Source of the DNA: Actinopolyspora xinjiangensis
GTDB taxonomy: Bacteria; Actinomycetota; Actinomycetes; Mycobacteriales; Pseudonocardiaceae
Direction of reading: 5' to 3'
NCBI RefSeq assembly: GCF_900104475.1
Contig: NZ_FNJR01000002.1
Span: 248,001 to 312,000, forward strand
DNA: 64,000 bases
Of the stretch, positions 47,756-54,820 are shown piece by piece. The position numbers were made by a program, and so were the translations under genes. The first letter of the stretch is position 1, and each line of letters opens with the position of its first letter. The notes under the pieces are model-generated. The model saw nothing but the letters and a program-made list of their open reading frames with translations. It was not told the DNA's origin and did not search any database.

Positions 47756-49369
47756 ATGACCGAACCGCAGCACCGCACCCCGGAACCGACGTGGAACGCC
47801 TGGGGAACGGCGGAGGACGCGGAACCGCTGCCGGAACACCTGCGTGAGCTGCTGACGGAGGGCCTCGGCGTGCCGCGCCGCGACACCCCTTCGGTGCCCC
47901 GCGAGCTGGTGCGCGTCCGCGAGTCCGAGCTGACCGAGGTGGCCCGGTCCTCGTTGGAGGACGTCGTCGGTGCCGGCAACCTCCACACCGACGAGCACAC
48001 GCGGCTGCTGCACACCGGGGGCAAGAGCACTCCGGACCTGCTTCGCCGCCGCGCGGGCGACGCGGAGGGGGCGCCCGACGCGGTCGTGCGGCCCGGCGAC
48101 CACGAGGAGGTGGAGCTGGTGCTGCGGGCCTGCGCCCGGCACCGGATCGCGGTGGTCGCCTTCGGTGGCGGCACCAGCGTGGTCGGTGGGGTGAGCCCGG
48201 ACCGCTCGGCGCTGCCCGTCGTGGTGGCGCTGGACCTCGCGCGGCTGGACCGGCTGCTCGAACTGGACACCGAGTCGGGCACCGCCACGTTGCAGGCCGG
48301 ACTGCGGGGACCGGAGGCCGAGCGCCTGCTGCGGGAGCGGGGTTTCTCGCTGGGGCACTTCCCGCAGAGCTTCGAGTACGCCACCATCGGCGGTTTCGCC
48401 GCCACCAGGTCCTCCGGGCAGGCCTCGGCGGGCTACGGCCGGTTCGACGACATGGTGCTGGGGCTGCGGGTGGCGACCCCGCGCGGCACGATCAGCCCCG
48501 GACGCGCGCCCGCCTCGGCGGCCGGTCCGGACCTTCGGCAGCTCTTCCTCGGCTCCGAGGGGGCGTTCGGAGTGGTCACCGAGGTGACCGTGCGGGTGCG
48601 TCCGGCGCCGACCGAGACGCGTCACGAGGCGTGGTCCTTCCCCGACTTCGCGACCGGGACGGCCGCGCTGCGGAAGCTGACGCGGACCGGTTCGTCGCCG
48701 ACCGTGGCGCGGCTGTCCGACGAGACCGAGACCTGGCTGAACCTGGCTACCTCCGAGCTCGGCGAGAGCGCGCCGTCCGGGGGCTGCCTGGCCGTGACCG
48801 TCTACGAGGGCACGTCCGAGCACGTCGAGGCCCGCCACTCCGAGGTGGCCGAGCTGCTGCGCGCGGCGGGCGGGACGTCGCTGGGGCCCGAGCCCGCCGC
48901 CGCCTGGGATCGCGGGCGGTTCCACGCGCCGTACCTGCGCGACGCCCTGCTGGACGTCAACACGCTGGCCGAGACGCTGGAGACCGCCACCACGTGGTCC
49001 AACCTGGACCGGACCTACCGCGCGGTGCACGAGGCGCTGTCCGGCTCGCTGGAGCGGCAGGGAACCCCGCCGCTGGTCATGTGCCACGTCTCGCACGTCT
49101 ACCCGACCGGCGCTTCGCTGTACTTCACCGTGGCGTGCGCTCGCGGTGAGGACCCCGTGGCGCAGTGGCGGCAGGCCAAGCGCGCGGCGTCCGAGGCGAT
49201 CACCTCGGTGGGGGCCACCATCACGCACCACCACGCGGTGGGCTCCGACCACCGGGAGTGGATGCTCGAGGAGGTCGGCGAGCTCGGGCTCGACGTGCTG
49301 CGCGCCGTGAAGGAGGCGGTGGACCCCGAAGGGGTGCTCAACCCCGGGAAACTGATCCCGCCGGAGTGA
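47756..49369 (+). CDS. FAD-linked oxidoreductase similar to alkyldihydroxyacetonephosphate synthase
   Basis: A 537-residue VAO-type flavoprotein. The PP-loop FAD domain contains VVAFGGGTSVVGGV; the AGPS-like central part has GFSLGHFPQSFEYATIGGF and 'VATRSSGQASAGYGRFDDMV'-like residues (QASAGYGRFDDMV); the C-terminal part has the active-site triple histidine ITHHHAVGSDH and DPEGVLNPGKL. In animals AGPS replaces acyl by alkyl on DHAP to form ether lipids; in actinobacteria the function is not proven. It is cotranscribed with a lipid kinase and divergent to a TetR, the Rv2251-Rv2252 arrangement. Confidence 0.9.
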   Translation: MTEPQHRTPEPTWNAWGTAEDAEPLPEHLRELLTEGLGVPRRDTPSVPRELVRVRESELTEVARSSLEDVVGAGNLHTDEHTRLLHTGGKSTPDLLRRRAGDAEGAPDAVVRPGDHEEVELVLRACARHRIAVVAFGGGTSVVGGVSPDRSALPVVVALDLARLDRLLELDTESGTATLQAGLRGPEAERLLRERGFSLGHFPQSFEYATIGGFAATRSSGQASAGYGRFDDMVLGLRVATPRGTISPGRAPASAAGPDLRQLFLGSEGAFGVVTEVTVRVRPAPTETRHEAWSFPDFATGTAALRKLTRTGSSPTVARLSDETETWLNLATSELGESAPSGGCLAVTVYEGTSEHVEARHSEVAELLRAAGGTSLGPEPAAAWDRGRFHAPYLRDALLDVNTLAETLETATTWSNLDRTYRAVHEALSGSLERQGTPPLVMCHVSHVYPTGASLYFTVACARGEDPVAQWRQAKRAASEAITSVGATITHHHAVGSDHREWMLEEVGELGLDVLRAVKEAVDPEGVLNPGKLIPPE

Positions 49370-49548
49370 GTTCCACCGGAAGCGGAGGTCTCGACGCCCG
49401 GCGACCCCAGGGGAATCACCGGGTCCGGTGGCCGGTGCGCCAGCCGGCCTCGGAGTTGTCGTTCGGACGCGGCCGAGGACCGGACAGCGGGAAACCAGGG
49501 TGCGCGGCCGGACGTCCGGGCGGCGCCACAGTGAAGCAGGGAGCGGCC

Positions 49549-50433
49549 GTGCGCGACATCGCCCTACTCGTCAATCCGACCTCCGGCAGGGGGAGGGCCC
49601 GCGAGGCGGCCCGCCGCGCGGCCCGGCGGCTGCGCCGCGACGGAGCGTCGGTCACCGAACTGGTGGGTACCGACGGGGCGCACGCCCTGCGGCTGGCCGA
49701 GCACGCCGTGGCGGCGGGCACGGACGCGCTGGTGGCCTGCGGCGGCGACGGCATCATGAACACCGCGCTGCGGGCGGCCGTCGGCACCACCACGCCGATC
49801 GGGCTGGTCCCGGCGGGCACCGGCAACGACTACGCGCGGATGCTGGGGCTGCACGGCAGCGAACCGGAGTCCGCCGCCAGGGTGGTGCTGGCCGGGCGGA
49901 CCGGGGCGATCGACGCGGGGCGCTGCGGCGAGGACTGGTTCGGCACCGTGCTGGCGTGCGGGTTCGACGCCAAGGTCAACGAACGCACCAACCGCATGTC
50001 CTGGCCGCGCGGCAAGTGGCGCTACAACCTGGCCGTGCTCGCCGAGCTCGCCAGGCTGCGGCCGCTGGACTACACCCTCGAACTCGACGGCGAGCCGTGG
50101 CGGACCAGCGCGGTGCTGGTGGCGATCGGCAACGGTCCGAGTTACGGCGGCGGGATGCGGATCTGCCCCGGCTCGTCCCTCGTGGACGGTTGGTTCGACG
50201 TCACCGTGATCGGGCCGGTGGCGGCGCGGCGGCTGGTGCGGGTGCTGCCCACCGTCTACAGCGGCGGGCACGTGGCGTATCCGCAGGTGACCACGGTTCG
50301 GGCGCGCCGGGTGTCGGTCTCCACACCGGAGGTCACCGCCTATGGTGACGGCGAACCGCTGGCGCGGCTGCCGCTGACCGTCGAGTGCGTCCCCCGCGCG
50401 GTCAACGTGCTGGTGCCGGAGGAGCCGCGCTGA
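49549..50433 (+). CDS. Diacylglycerol/sphingosine-type lipid kinase
   Basis: A 294-residue DAGK-catalytic-domain kinase (DgkB/YegS/LCB5 type). Nucleotide site: ALLVNPTSGRGRA at the start and VACGGDGIMNTAL (GGDG motif, residue about 65); then IGLVPAGTGNDYARMLG and 'AIGNGPSYGGGMRICPGSSLVDGWFDV'-type motifs (YGGGMRI, DGWFDVTV). The GTG at 49549 has AGGGAG upstream. Equivalent of Rv2252, which phosphorylates diacylglycerol. It lies 180 bp downstream of the alkyl-DHAP-synthase-like gene. Confidence 0.92.
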   Translation: MRDIALLVNPTSGRGRAREAARRAARRLRRDGASVTELVGTDGAHALRLAEHAVAAGTDALVACGGDGIMNTALRAAVGTTTPIGLVPAGTGNDYARMLGLHGSEPESAARVVLAGRTGAIDAGRCGEDWFGTVLACGFDAKVNERTNRMSWPRGKWRYNLAVLAELARLRPLDYTLELDGEPWRTSAVLVAIGNGPSYGGGMRICPGSSLVDGWFDVTVIGPVAARRLVRVLPTVYSGGHVAYPQVTTVRARRVSVSTPEVTAYGDGEPLARLPLTVECVPRAVNVLVPEEPR

Positions 50434-50545
50434 GCCCGGGGCTCGTCGGGCGTGACGGGCTCCCGAAGCCGACTCGGGTCAGTGTGGACGGGGCCGGACC
50501 GACCGCTGTTCGGGCGTGACGCACCGGGTGGGCGAGCGCGCCCGC

Positions 50546-50797
50546 TCAGCCGCGGCCGAACAGCACGTACGCCTCCGGGCGTCCCTTGAAGTCCTGCGCC
50601 ACCGAGAAGAACTCGCAGCACCAGCCGATCCGCTCGATCGCCTCGATCTGCTTCGACCAGTCCGGGATCTCGCCGGACAGGCCGTGGTGCGTCATCGGGA
50701 AGTTGAGCCGCGCCGCGAAGCGGGCCTGGCCCTCGTCGTAAGCCCGTTGCGCCTCGGTTCCGATCTCGCTCTCTTTCGCCCTCGACAGGAAGCCCAT
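50546..50797 (-). CDS. Small conserved actinobacterial protein of unknown function
   Basis: 83 residues from ATG 50797 (MGFLSRAKESEIG). The conserved-looking segment is 'QRAYDEGQARFAARLNFPMTH' followed by IEAIERIGWCCEFFSVAQD and AYVLFGRG. No signal peptide or membrane segment. This is a small protein found singly in many actinomycetes; no function is known to me. Confidence 0.75.
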   Translation of the reverse strand: MGFLSRAKESEIGTEAQRAYDEGQARFAARLNFPMTHHGLSGEIPDWSKQIEAIERIGWCCEFFSVAQDFKGRPEAYVLFGRG

Positions 50798-51114
50798 GCG
50801 GAGGATGGTGTCACGGGGAGGCGTTCGGACGAGGGGTTTCGGTCTCACCGATCGTCGCTAACGGGGTGTTCGGTCGCGCGGGTGCGGCGGTTCTCAGCGG
50901 TGGTGGTCCGCGCGAGGGTGGGCGGTTTTCCGGCGAAGTGCGGCATCGGGGCGAGTTCTGCCGGGGCGGGATCTGCCTGGACGGGCGCCGCCGGTCAGCC
51001 CGGTGGCGCCCCCGTTATCGGTGGATCGACGTCCGCCGGGCGGGAGGCGCGAGACGCGGTTCGGGCCGTCACGATTCCTTGATCGGCTCGTTCGCGGCGG
51101 ACTACGTTTTTCGA
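50798..51114. other. Gene-free stretch
   Basis: 317 bp between the divergent small genes. A segment GGTTCTCAGCGG (about 50889) and neighbouring palindromic GC-rich sequence recall an arm of the dispersed repeats but lack the core hairpin. Nothing else is supported. Confidence 0.3.
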
Positions 51115-51312
51115 GTGGGGAAAAGACACGCTCTTCATCTCGTGATCGCTCTCGCGGGGATGGCGGCCTTCGTGCTGCTTCTGCTGGCAGATCATTTCGT
51201 CCTGTGGAAGTACTTCCCGTCCGGTTCGGCGCTGGGGCTCGTTCAAGTGGTCGTGTTCGCTTGTCTCGCGCTGATCGTCCGGAAACAGTGGAAGGAGAAG
51301 GAAAAGGAGTAG
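51115..51312 (+). CDS. Small two-helix membrane protein
   Basis: 65 residues from GTG 51115: VGKRHALHLVIALAG starts a hydrophobic helix (about 6-26), a short loop with HFVLWKYFPSGS, a second helix (about 38-57), and a strongly charged tail RKQWKEKEKE. There is no Shine-Dalgarno; an AT-rich TACGTTTTTC box lies directly upstream, consistent with leaderless expression. Sequence composition shifts to AT-richer than the flanking region. No family recognised. It is the last gene before the CRISPR-bounded island. Confidence 0.65.
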   Translation: MGKRHALHLVIALAGMAAFVLLLLADHFVLWKYFPSGSALGLVQVVVFACLALIVRKQWKEKEKE

Positions 51313-51519
51313 CGCCGCGGCAATGCCGTCCTGGTCGCTCGGTGCGGCAGTTCGTCGAGCTGGATGATGGGTTTCGTGCGGTGCCGCTGTGCGCGCTCCT
51401 GGGGGTGCGCCACTGGGACCGCACCACCAACGGGCGCCGCATCACCAGCGGTCGGCGGTGGGTGGTTTCCACAACGTGCTGGGGAGCTGCCGTTTCGTCC
51501 GAACCGGACGGATGAGGTG
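51313..51519. other. Unexplained stretch before CRISPR array 1
   Basis: About 205 bp with open frames on the plus strand but no convincing start or ribosome site. Because it ends in a terminator of the same design as the one after the DUF397 gene (55873-55906), it may be the remnant of a gene; I could not recognise one. Confidence 0.3.
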
Positions 51520-51548
51520 GCGCCTCCGGAGCGATCCGGAGGCGCTTT
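51520..51548 (+). terminator. Strong hairpin at the distal end of CRISPR array 1
   Basis: GCGCCTCCGGA (51520-51530), loop GCGA, TCCGGAGGCGC (51535-51545) and TTT. The centre CCGGA-GCGA-TCCGG is identical to that of the hairpin at the distal end of array 2. Confidence 0.8.
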
Positions 51549-51553
51549 CGCCG

Positions 51554-51947
51554 TCTCAGTCTCCGTGTGTGCGGGGCCTACAGATCGCAAGGAATGGAAT
51601 CCTTGCCTCTGCCCGGTCCATCCCCGCGTGCGCGGGGCCTACGCCTCCGACCGTGTCTCGGTCTACGACGTGGCGGGTCCATCCCCGCGTGCGCGGGGCC
51701 TACTTCGGTGCAAGCGATACCGCTAGCGCGTAGACGGGTCCATCCCCGCGTGCGCGGGGCCTACCAGCGCCCCGCCGGACTTCTCTCCCACCCAGCGGGT
51801 CCATCCCCGCATGAGCGGGGCCTACCACAACAGCAACGGCTCCACCGATCGCGGGTTGGGTCCATCCCCGCATGCGCGGGGCCTACCGGATCAACATATT
51901 CAAAAAAACAAGGGAAGTAGGTCCATCCCCGCATGAGCGGGGCCTAC
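51554..51947 (-). CRISPR. Type I-E-like CRISPR array 1, 7 repeats and 6 spacers
   Basis: Repeats are 28 nt with 33-nt spacers (61-nt period, repeat ends at 51581, 51642, 51703, 51764, 51825, 51886, 51947). On the minus strand a repeat begins GTAGGCCCCGCGCACG and ends GCGGGGATGGACC, a type I-E repeat of actinomycetes. The leftmost repeat (51554-51581) is degenerate in one half, marking the old, distal end; the leader is therefore to the right. The three leader-proximal repeats carry variants in the loop (CATGAG, CATGCG). The leader-proximal spacer (51887-51919) is about one third GC, unlike the host. No cas genes are in the window. Confidence 0.97.
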
Positions 51948-52017
51948 CTTGTTGGCCTGCGATCTTAACAGTGCTTTCCCGCTGTGGGAATCACTTTTGT
52001 TCCGGGTAGGAGGGTGG
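51948..52017 (-). promoter_or_regulatory. Probable CRISPR array 1 leader
   Basis: An AT-richer 70-bp segment directly right of the array. Read on the minus strand, it contains AAAGTGATTCCCACAGCG and TTAAGATCGCAGGCCAACAAG-like sequence running up to the first repeat, as expected of a type I-E leader. It is squeezed between the array and the end of the Imm1 gene, whose transcription runs into the array. Confidence 0.6.
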
Positions 52018-52476
52018 TCAGTACCACTGGCCGGGTTGCCATTCGACGCGGGTGGGGCGTTGTCCGGTCCGGCAGTACTCGGTGATGGCTTCGCGGACTT
52101 GCTCGAGGGGCAGTGCGGCCGAGTTGGGGAAGTCCGCTCCGTCCGGGTCGAGGGGCAGGATCGGCGCATTCGCTTCGGCATCGGGGTTGTAAGAATCGAC
52201 CACACGTCCGTGTGGAGTGTGGGGATCTACGTAGTTCAGCGCGCCCCAACCGGTGTTCGGGGAGCTGGACACGAGCAGCCGAGCGTCCGGGAATTCCGGT
52301 TCACCGTCGAGGACGAACCGGCACGGTCGGTCCCACACGAACACTTCACAGACCGGGCGGGGTGGATTCTCGGTGATCTCGCGGACCAGCGCGTCGAGTT
52401 CGTCGTCGGTGTGGGCGTGTCGCAGGTCGCGGCGGTAGAGCACCGACACCACGGTGCCTGTTTCAACGGTGGTCAC
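52018..52476 (-). CDS. Imm1 family immunity protein
   Basis: A 152-residue soluble protein with the Imm1 pattern: an N-terminal part around HTDDELDALVREITENPP, a middle 'ARLLVSSSPNTGWGALNYVD', and the diagnostic C-terminus FPNSAALPLEQVREAITEYC followed by TGQRPTRVEW. Imm1 proteins neutralise deaminase toxins in polymorphic toxin systems. The start is a GTG (52476) overlapping the deaminase stop by 4 bp and with GAGGAAAGG upstream; it is translationally coupled to the toxin, as expected for an antidote. A longer upstream frame is not supported. Confidence 0.85.
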   Translation of the reverse strand: MTTVETGTVVSVLYRRDLRHAHTDDELDALVREITENPPRPVCEVFVWDRPCRFVLDGEPEFPDARLLVSSSPNTGWGALNYVDPHTPHGRVVDSYNPDAEANAPILPLDPDGADFPNSAALPLEQVREAITEYCRTGQRPTRVEWQPGQWY

Positions 52477-53201
52477 GGTCTGGCCTTTCCTCGCAGCGTG
52501 ATCGTTTCGGGCGTTCCTGGGTGCCACACTTTCAGGGTGGAGCCTTTCGGCAGGATCTCCGGTACGGCCTTTTCGCACCCTCGGCAGAGTTCGTTGTTGA
52601 GTACCACGACGCCATAAGTCTGCCCTGCTTGCCGCATCATGAGCGCGTATTTCACCTCAACGTGCATCGTCACGGTCGGTTCGCCACGATCGTCGGTGGG
52701 AAACCGTTCGGAATTGTGCAGGATCAGCCGTGCTTGCTCGGACAGTTTTGGGTCTCGCCCGCTGTTGACCTGAAGTTCGGTGCCGTCTTGGTCGTAGGTG
52801 AGTCCGGTGGTTTGTCCGCCGGTGTGTTCGGGCAGTCGTTGGCGCACCTGTTCGATCCAGGAGTGGTCGTGGGAGGTGTGGGTGGGTATTCGGGGATGGG
52901 TGGAGGGGTGGGGCAGGCTCGGTGGGGGTTGGTCGTCGGTCATGCCGAGGGTGGCGAGGTAGCTCACCAGGTGTTCTCGGGTGGTCTCGCTCAGGGCGAG
53001 GACGTCGTCGGTGAGTTCGCGGGTTTGTTCGAGCAGTGTGACGGCTTCGGTCAGGTCGGGCGAGGTGCTGCCCTGGCCGATCTCGGCGAGGGTGGGTAGG
53101 GCGTATTCCTCGACCCAGGCCCGTACTCGGTGCAGTTGTTCGGGGGGTAGTCGTGTGAGCATTCCGGCGAGGGTGTTTCCCATGTCTTCCACGTGGGACA
53201 T
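52473..53201 (-). CDS. DddA/SCP1.201-like cytosine deaminase toxin
   Basis: A 242-residue protein. Residues 1-90 are helical (LTRLPPEQLHRVRAWVEEY); 91-113 is a Pro/His/Thr-rich linker; about 115-242 is a SCP1.201-type deaminase domain: LPEHTGGQTTGLTYDQDGT, SGRDP, then HVE (His180, Glu182) and LCRGC (Cys206, Cys209), the zinc ligands and catalytic Glu of the DddA clade, ending STLKVWHPG. Such domains deaminate cytosine in nucleic acid. No signal peptide is present, so delivery, if any, would need a secretion system. The ATG at 53201 has GAAGGAGGATCC upstream. It is the middle gene between a small helical protein and Imm1. Confidence 0.87.
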   Translation of the reverse strand: MSHVEDMGNTLAGMLTRLPPEQLHRVRAWVEEYALPTLAEIGQGSTSPDLTEAVTLLEQTRELTDDVLALSETTREHLVSYLATLGMTDDQPPPSLPHPSTHPRIPTHTSHDHSWIEQVRQRLPEHTGGQTTGLTYDQDGTELQVNSGRDPKLSEQARLILHNSERFPTDDRGEPTVTMHVEVKYALMMRQAGQTYGVVVLNNELCRGCEKAVPEILPKGSTLKVWHPGTPETITLRGKARP

Positions 53202-53214
53202 GCCGGATCCTCCT

Positions 53215-53463
53215 TCACAGCACGGCGGAGAACGAGCGGACGTGCTCGAGGGCATACATGAGCGCCTGGACGGCCTCGCCGGTCTTGTCGTGGGCGAGGC
53301 CGAACAGCCGGGACGCCTGGTGCACGTCGTCGTTGGTGCTGGTTCCGGCCATCTGGTGCAGCAGTGCGCGTAGCTCGTCCAGCGTGGTCCGTATGGCTTG
53401 TAACTCGCCTGCGGGCGCGGTGTCGGTGATCTGTTGGAGCTGTCCACGGATCTCGTCGAGCAT
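53215..53463 (-). CDS. Small helical protein, partner of the deaminase toxin
   Basis: 82 residues, predicted as two or three amphipathic helices: LDEIRGQLQQITDTAPAGEL, then ELQAIRTTLDELRALLHQM, and a second half with HDKTGEAVQALMYALEHVRS. Size and all-helical character resemble WXG100/DUF6244-type small proteins found just before deaminase toxins in streptomycetes; these are thought to assist delivery. ATG 53463 (a GTG lies one codon earlier) with AGGAGAACCC upstream. 13 bp separate it from the toxin gene. Function is inferred from position only. Confidence 0.6.
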   Translation of the reverse strand: MLDEIRGQLQQITDTAPAGELQAIRTTLDELRALLHQMAGTSTNDDVHQASRLFGLAHDKTGEAVQALMYALEHVRSFSAVL

Positions 53464-53767
53464 CACGGGTTCTCCTACCAGGAGGGGACGACAGTCCCGG
53501 CGCAGTGAGACGGCTACCAGTGCCGGGAGTTGGAGCGCGCCCAGGCCCGCAGCCGCCCCCGTGGGGACCGTCGTGTCCGGAGGACATCACACCCGAGATG
53601 CCCTCGGCATCCACGTGCCGCCCAGGGGTCGCAGTTCAGAGTTCGATGAACGCCGGGTCTTCTCGGTGGTTGGGTGCCGCCCGGCCGGACGGGGGAGGGG
53701 AGCGGCCGGCCGGGCGGTGGACGGTCCGGCACCGGAGGTCGGGGGTTCGACGGTGCCGGGCCGTGGT
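53464..53767. other. Intergenic region between two minus-strand operons
   Basis: 304 bp. It holds the hairpin terminator (53677-53717) of the upstream small-gene operon and presumably the promoter of the toxin operon in the right part near 53470-53600. No gene is supported. Confidence 0.45.
53677..53717 (-). terminator. Hairpin terminator of the 54668-53768 operon
   Basis: A perfect 12-bp stem (CCGCCCGGCCGG at 53677-53688, CCGGCCGGGCGG at 53706-53717) with a 17-nt loop, 50 bp beyond the last stop of the small-gene operon. Confidence 0.7.
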
Positions 53768-54202
53768 TCACAAGCGGTGCAGCCCGTCGAGCACGCGGCG
53801 CAGCAGGGCCAGCTCGGAAGGCTCCGGTGCCGATGCTGATTCAGGGGAGGAAGCTGAAGCAGCGGTAGCGGTATTCATGGCGATCGGGCCGGTGGGAGTC
53901 GGCACGACCGGTGGCGACTCCGGTCTCGATACCAGTGAGGGCGCCACCGGGGCGAGTGGGGCCGGCCCGAACAGGTGCGGCTGCTCGTCCGGATCACACA
54001 ACGGCCAGCCGATCAACTCGACGGTCGGGGACTCGCCCCGGGCGTAGTGCTCCAACCTGAGCGCGGCCAACCGTCTGGCGGCCGGACCACTACCCCCCGC
54101 GTGACGCGGCCGATAACCGGCCCGATAGCCCCACCCGCCCAGCACGAGCACGGCCCCCGTCAGCACCACGGCCGTGGCCAGCAGCACCGGCGGCGCACTC
54201 AT
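53768..54202 (-). CDS. Membrane-anchored protein of unknown function
   Basis: A 144-residue protein: a single N-terminal membrane helix (PPVLLATAVVLTGAVLVLGG), a basic region (YRAGYRPRHAGG), and a Pro/Ser/Ala-rich soluble tail ending in a short helix SELALLRRVLDGLHRL. ATG 54202 overlaps the upstream stop by 4 bp. It is the last gene of a compact three-gene operon. I do not recognise a family. Confidence 0.65.
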   Translation of the reverse strand: MSAPPVLLATAVVLTGAVLVLGGWGYRAGYRPRHAGGSGPAARRLAALRLEHYARGESPTVELIGWPLCDPDEQPHLFGPAPLAPVAPSLVSRPESPPVVPTPTGPIAMNTATAASASSPESASAPEPSELALLRRVLDGLHRL

Positions 54203-54447
54203 CGCTGGTCCTCCCCTCCGGGTGGCTCGTCGGGATCGATCGACCCCGACCCCGGCGGCCGCCCGCCGCCGAAGGCGAGCCCGGCCGCGTAGTCCCGCAA
54301 CTCATCCGACAGCCGCTGCAACACCCCGGCCAGTTCCGCACACTGCCTGGGCGTGGCCCGCCGCGCCGGAATGTCGTAGGAGGCCTGCTCCAGCTTCCAC
54401 TGCTCATGGGCCAACCACATCCCCAACCTGCCCGCATAACTGGTCAC
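54199..54447 (-). CDS. Small helical protein of unknown function
   Basis: 82 residues, mostly two helices: MTSYAGRLGMWLAHEQWKLE and a second with CAELAGVLQRLSDELRDYAA, then a Gly/Pro-rich tail. Its ATG overlaps the stop of the upstream gene and its stop overlaps the next start (ATGA on both sides), so the three genes are translationally coupled. No family recognised. Confidence 0.6.
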   Translation of the reverse strand: MTSYAGRLGMWLAHEQWKLEQASYDIPARRATPRQCAELAGVLQRLSDELRDYAAGLAFGGGRPPGSGSIDPDEPPGGEDQR

Positions 54448-54668
54448 CGAGCATCACCCCCAGCACACCGCACCGCCGCATCCAACACATCCCGCAACAC
54501 ACGAGCCTGCCCCACCGTCCACACCGTCCGGTTGAACACCGTCGGCGTCTCGATCCGAATCACCTCGGGCGTCCACTGCGACCGCCACACCACCAGCGAC
54601 GACGACCCCGACTCATCCCGACACCACACCCGCACACCCGGATACGACACGTCGTATCTCTGTGGCAT
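54444..54668 (-). CDS. Small protein of unknown function, first gene of operon
   Basis: 74 residues: a beta-rich start (PQRYDVSYPGVRVWCRDESG) and a C-terminal helix (WTVGQARVLRDVLDAAVRCAG). It leads a three-gene operon divergent from the XRE gene; the 148 bp between them contain the perfect inverted repeat that probably controls both directions. No family recognised. Confidence 0.6.
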   Translation of the reverse strand: MPQRYDVSYPGVRVWCRDESGSSSLVVWRSQWTPEVIRIETPTVFNRTVWTVGQARVLRDVLDAAVRCAGGDAR

Positions 54669-54741
54669 TCAATACACTTCCTATCGACGAACAGTACGTG
54701 TCTGACTGACTCTGCTATGTCTAATAGGACAGTATTTTGTT

Positions 54742-54820
54742 CCATGAGACAAACTCAATACTTCGATCGAGTGATCTCCTGGAACAGAGCCAGATTCGGA
54801 GATTAGGGTTTGTCTCATGG
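54742..54820. promoter_or_regulatory. Perfect inverted repeat spanning the XRE start codon
   Basis: CCATGAGACAAAC (54742-54754) and its exact complement GTTTGTCTCATGG (54808-54820) are 53 bp apart. The right arm contains the XRE ATG (54817), so the transcript is leaderless or nearly so (TAGGGT box at 54804). The left arm lies in the divergent promoter (TTGAGT, 18 bp, TACTGT on the minus strand). The XRE protein is the likely binder. Confidence 0.7.

Noticed and set aside
50866-51114. Extending the small membrane protein upstream to GTG 50866
   Set aside because: The added 83 residues are Arg/Gly-rich and lack a ribosome site; the hydrophobic protein starts naturally at 51115.
51560-51950. 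Plus-strand open frames with repeated Arg-Gly-Ala-Tyr units over CRISPR array 1
   Set aside because: They arise from translating the CRISPR repeats themselves.
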